Assembly: GCF_900156655.1 (NCBI RefSeq)
Contig: NZ_FTOG01000002.1
Span: 248,001 to 312,000 of the forward strand
Length of the DNA stretch: 64,000 bases
From: Rhodobacter aestuarii
GTDB taxonomy: Bacteria; Pseudomonadota; Alphaproteobacteria; Rhodobacterales; Rhodobacteraceae
Direction: 5' to 3'
Position numbers and translations under genes: made by a program. The number at the start of each line of letters is the position of its first letter. The first letter of the stretch is position 1. This document shows, piece after piece, positions 63,183 to 64,000 of this stretch. Below the pieces are notes generated by a model, which saw nothing but the letters and a program-made list of their open reading frames with translations, searched no databases and had not been told where the DNA came from.

Positions 63183-64000
63183 ATGTTCGGAACCGAAACC
63201 ACCCCAGCGCAAAGCTATGTGAAAGACGTCACCGAGGCGAATTTCATGGCCGAGGTTGTCGATGCCTCGATGGCGACCCCGGTGATTGTTGACTTTTGGG
63301 CGCCTTGGTGCGGCCCGTGCAAACAGCTTGGCCCGATGCTTGAAGAGGCGGTGAATGCCGCCAAGGGCAAAGTGCTGATGGCCAAGATCAACGTTGATGA
63401 CAACCAACGCCTCGCCCAAGCTTTGGCGCAACAGGGCCTGCCTTTGCAATCTATCCCCACCGTTGTGGCGTTCTTTGAAGGCCGCCCGGTGGATATGTTC
63501 CAAGGCGCGGTGCCCGCTTCGCAGGTGAAGGCGTTCGTTGAAAAACTCGCCGCACTTGCGGGAGATGGCGGGCTTGGTGAAGCGATTGCCGCCGCCGAGG
63601 AAATGTTGGCCCAAGGCGCGGCCGTTGATGCTGCCGAGACCTTCGCCGCAATCTTGGGTGAAGAGCCGGAAAACGCGGAAGCCTATGGCGGGCTGGTGCG
63701 GGCGCATCTGGCCACCGGCAATTTGGATCAAGCCGAGCAACTGCTTGCCGCGACGCCTGAAAAAATTGCCACCGCCGCCCCGGTTGAAGCCGCGCGCGCG
63801 CAACTCGCGCTTGCCAAACAAGCCGCTGAAGCTGGCCCGCTTGATGATCTGAAAGCCAAGATTGAGGCCAACCCCGACGATCATCAGGCCCGGTTTGACT
63901 ATGCCACCGCGCTTCATGCGGCGGGTCAGGTAGAAGAAGCGGTCGAGCAATTGTTGGAGCTTTTCCGGCGTGACCGCGAATGGAACGAGGCCGCCGCGAA
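63183..64000 (+). CDS. cnoX: Thioredoxin-TPR co-chaperone (CnoX/YbbN family), C-terminus cut by window edge
   Basis: About 272 residues are visible; the family is usually about 300 long. The N-terminal thioredoxin domain has the active motif WCGPC (Cys43, Cys46) and the cis-Pro in QSIPTVVAFFEGRPV. The C-terminal part consists of TPR-like helices (AAETFAAILGEEPENAEAYG, ATGNLDQAEQLLAATPEKIA). Such proteins bind unfolded or chlorine-damaged proteins and pass them to GroEL/DnaK. E. coli CnoX lacks the redox CXXC; this one keeps WCGPC, so it may also have thioredoxin activity. The start ATG at 63183 follows AGAGGATTTCC. It is open at 64000. Confidence 0.88.
   Translation, partial: MFGTETTPAQSYVKDVTEANFMAEVVDASMATPVIVDFWAPWCGPCKQLGPMLEEAVNAAKGKVLMAKINVDDNQRLAQALAQQGLPLQSIPTVVAFFEGRPVDMFQGAVPASQVKAFVEKLAALAGDGGLGEAIAAAEEMLAQGAAVDAAETFAAILGEEPENAEAYGGLVRAHLATGNLDQAEQLLAATPEKIATAAPVEAARAQLALAKQAAEAGPLDDLKAKIEANPDDHQARFDYATALHAAGQVEEAVEQLLELFRRDREWNEAAA

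Overview
The window looks like the chromosome of a Rhodobacteraceae/Paracoccaceae alphaproteobacterium. This is inferred from the high G+C content, the many GTG/TTG starts, and a typical gene set: gcrA, an alphaproteobacterial-type pnp, DUF1127 and YrhK proteins, RTX and FadL surface proteins, split cytochrome c maturation genes, and N-formylglutamate amidohydrolase. No species can be named from the sequence alone.

Layout. (1) 1-6321: the right end of an integrated phage-like element, all on the minus strand. It holds a RepA-like ATPase, head-tail connector, large terminase, HNH nuclease, HK97-type capsid, prohead protease and the start of a portal gene. It ends at a 3' fragment of a tRNA-Cys gene, the probable attachment site. 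No tail, lysis or repressor gene is visible, and a 9 x 11 bp repeat array sits between the replication and head genes. A capsid-encoding satellite is an attractive reading. (2) 6322-8890: an orphan beta-helix spike gene behind two very small ORFs, a candidate gene transfer agent or phage spike locus. (3) 9034-29860: mostly core metabolism and housekeeping: pdxY, lepA, copper chaperone, protein tyrosine phosphatase, cobB, rpmB, meaB, hrpB, argD-argF, ccmF-ccmH, an enoyl-CoA hydratase, tRNA-Leu(UAA), an ABC exporter, an acyl-CoA synthetase and an entericidin. (4) 30039-31085: an A+T-rich SIR2-like gene, probably acquired and possibly an antiphage gene, placed directly behind the ettA terminator. 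(5) 31146-38500: ettA, an ion channel with a zinc ribbon, two tandem copies of a small secreted protein, an RTX protein and N-formylglutamate amidohydrolase. (6) 38588-46345: pyk, rpmI-rplT, pheS and pheT. The pheS-pheT pair is split by small membrane-protein genes, which have their own promoter and a 16-codon leader ORF. (7) 46346-64000: GMC oxidoreductase, rhomboid protease, META lipoprotein, a MerR/Xre/cupin regulator divergent from gabT, an Lrp-type regulator, gcrA, fadL-like porin, a beta-helix membrane protein, rimO, cold shock protein, pnp, DUF1127, aldehyde dehydrogenase, exonuclease III and a cut-off thioredoxin/TPR co-chaperone.

Several adjacent genes fit together: argD with argF (arginine), ccmF with ccmH (heme attachment to apocytochrome c), gabT with its flanking regulators (amino acid or polyamine nitrogen), and rpmI, rplT, pheS and pheT (translation). 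Many gene ends carry clear intrinsic terminators. The most unusual regulatory observation is that two separate genes (31085 and 46346) begin at a TTG inside or next to the U-tract of an upstream terminator, with the Shine-Dalgarno GGAGG in the terminator's 3' arm and an identical 7-nt spacing.
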